From: Burkholderiales bacterium
Lineage (GTDB): Bacteria > Pseudomonadota > Gammaproteobacteria > Burkholderiales > Usitatibacteraceae
Direction of reading: 5' to 3'
Length of the DNA: 6,518 nucleotides
NCBI GenBank assembly: GCA_017880705.1
Contig: JADGRS010000188.1
Coordinates: 1 to 6,518 of the forward strand
A program made the translations under genes and the position numbers. Shown piece by piece: positions 6,492 to 6,518 of the stretch. How positions within the stretch are numbered: the first letter of the stretch is position 1; each line of letters starts with the position of its first letter. The notes beneath the pieces were generated by a model. It was given only the letters and a program-made list of their open reading frames with translations, was not told where the DNA came from and made no database searches.

Positions 6492-6518
6492 TGCGAGTTA
6501 TGCGAACAAAGGGCTTTG

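Overview
The window is a GC-rich, densely coded bacterial segment. All seven recognisable genes lie on the minus strand, so the reading order is from the right edge to the left. The long open frames on the plus strand are Arg/Ala-rich antisense shadows of these genes. HslV and HslU match proteobacterial proteins closely. A short propeptide before the catalytic TT of HslV, together with the high GC content, points to a betaproteobacterium. This is judged from remembered family sequences, not a search, and the order cannot be fixed.

Reading direction, block 1 (6491-4157): an ABC-transporter ATPase (TTG start), a FtsX/MacB-type permease overlapping it by 4 bases, and a small exported DUF3299 protein. 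This trio resembles the cluster that in other proteobacteria accompanies a DUF2796 protein and has been linked to zinc (zrg-like). The His/acid-rich periplasmic loop of the permease and the HCPFC motif of the DUF3299 protein fit a metal-related role, which remains an inference. Any DUF2796 partner would lie beyond the right edge.

Block 2 (4154-3045): a 369-residue cytosolic-looking protein that starts on GTG two bases after the DUF3299 gene. It is built as a twofold repeat of a helical, FimV-C-terminus-like segment followed by a STAS-like segment. It is the least understood gene here.

Block 3 (2979-1073): hslV and hslU, separated by 2 bases. They encode the ATP-dependent protease HslVU (ClpQY), and all expected catalytic and ATPase motifs are visible.

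Block 4 (1026-178): a lipoprotein made of two tandem NTF2/SnoaL-like domains. The final 177 bases hold no supported gene but contain a strong GC-rich hairpin (core 97-116).

Intergenic gaps are -4, 23, 2, 65, 2 and 46 bases. The first four genes look like one operon and hslVU like a second or continuing unit. No convincing promoter, tRNA, rRNA, mobile element or CRISPR array is visible. No radically new system is evident; the best leads are the twofold helical-STAS protein and the metal-type ABC/DUF3299 cluster it follows.
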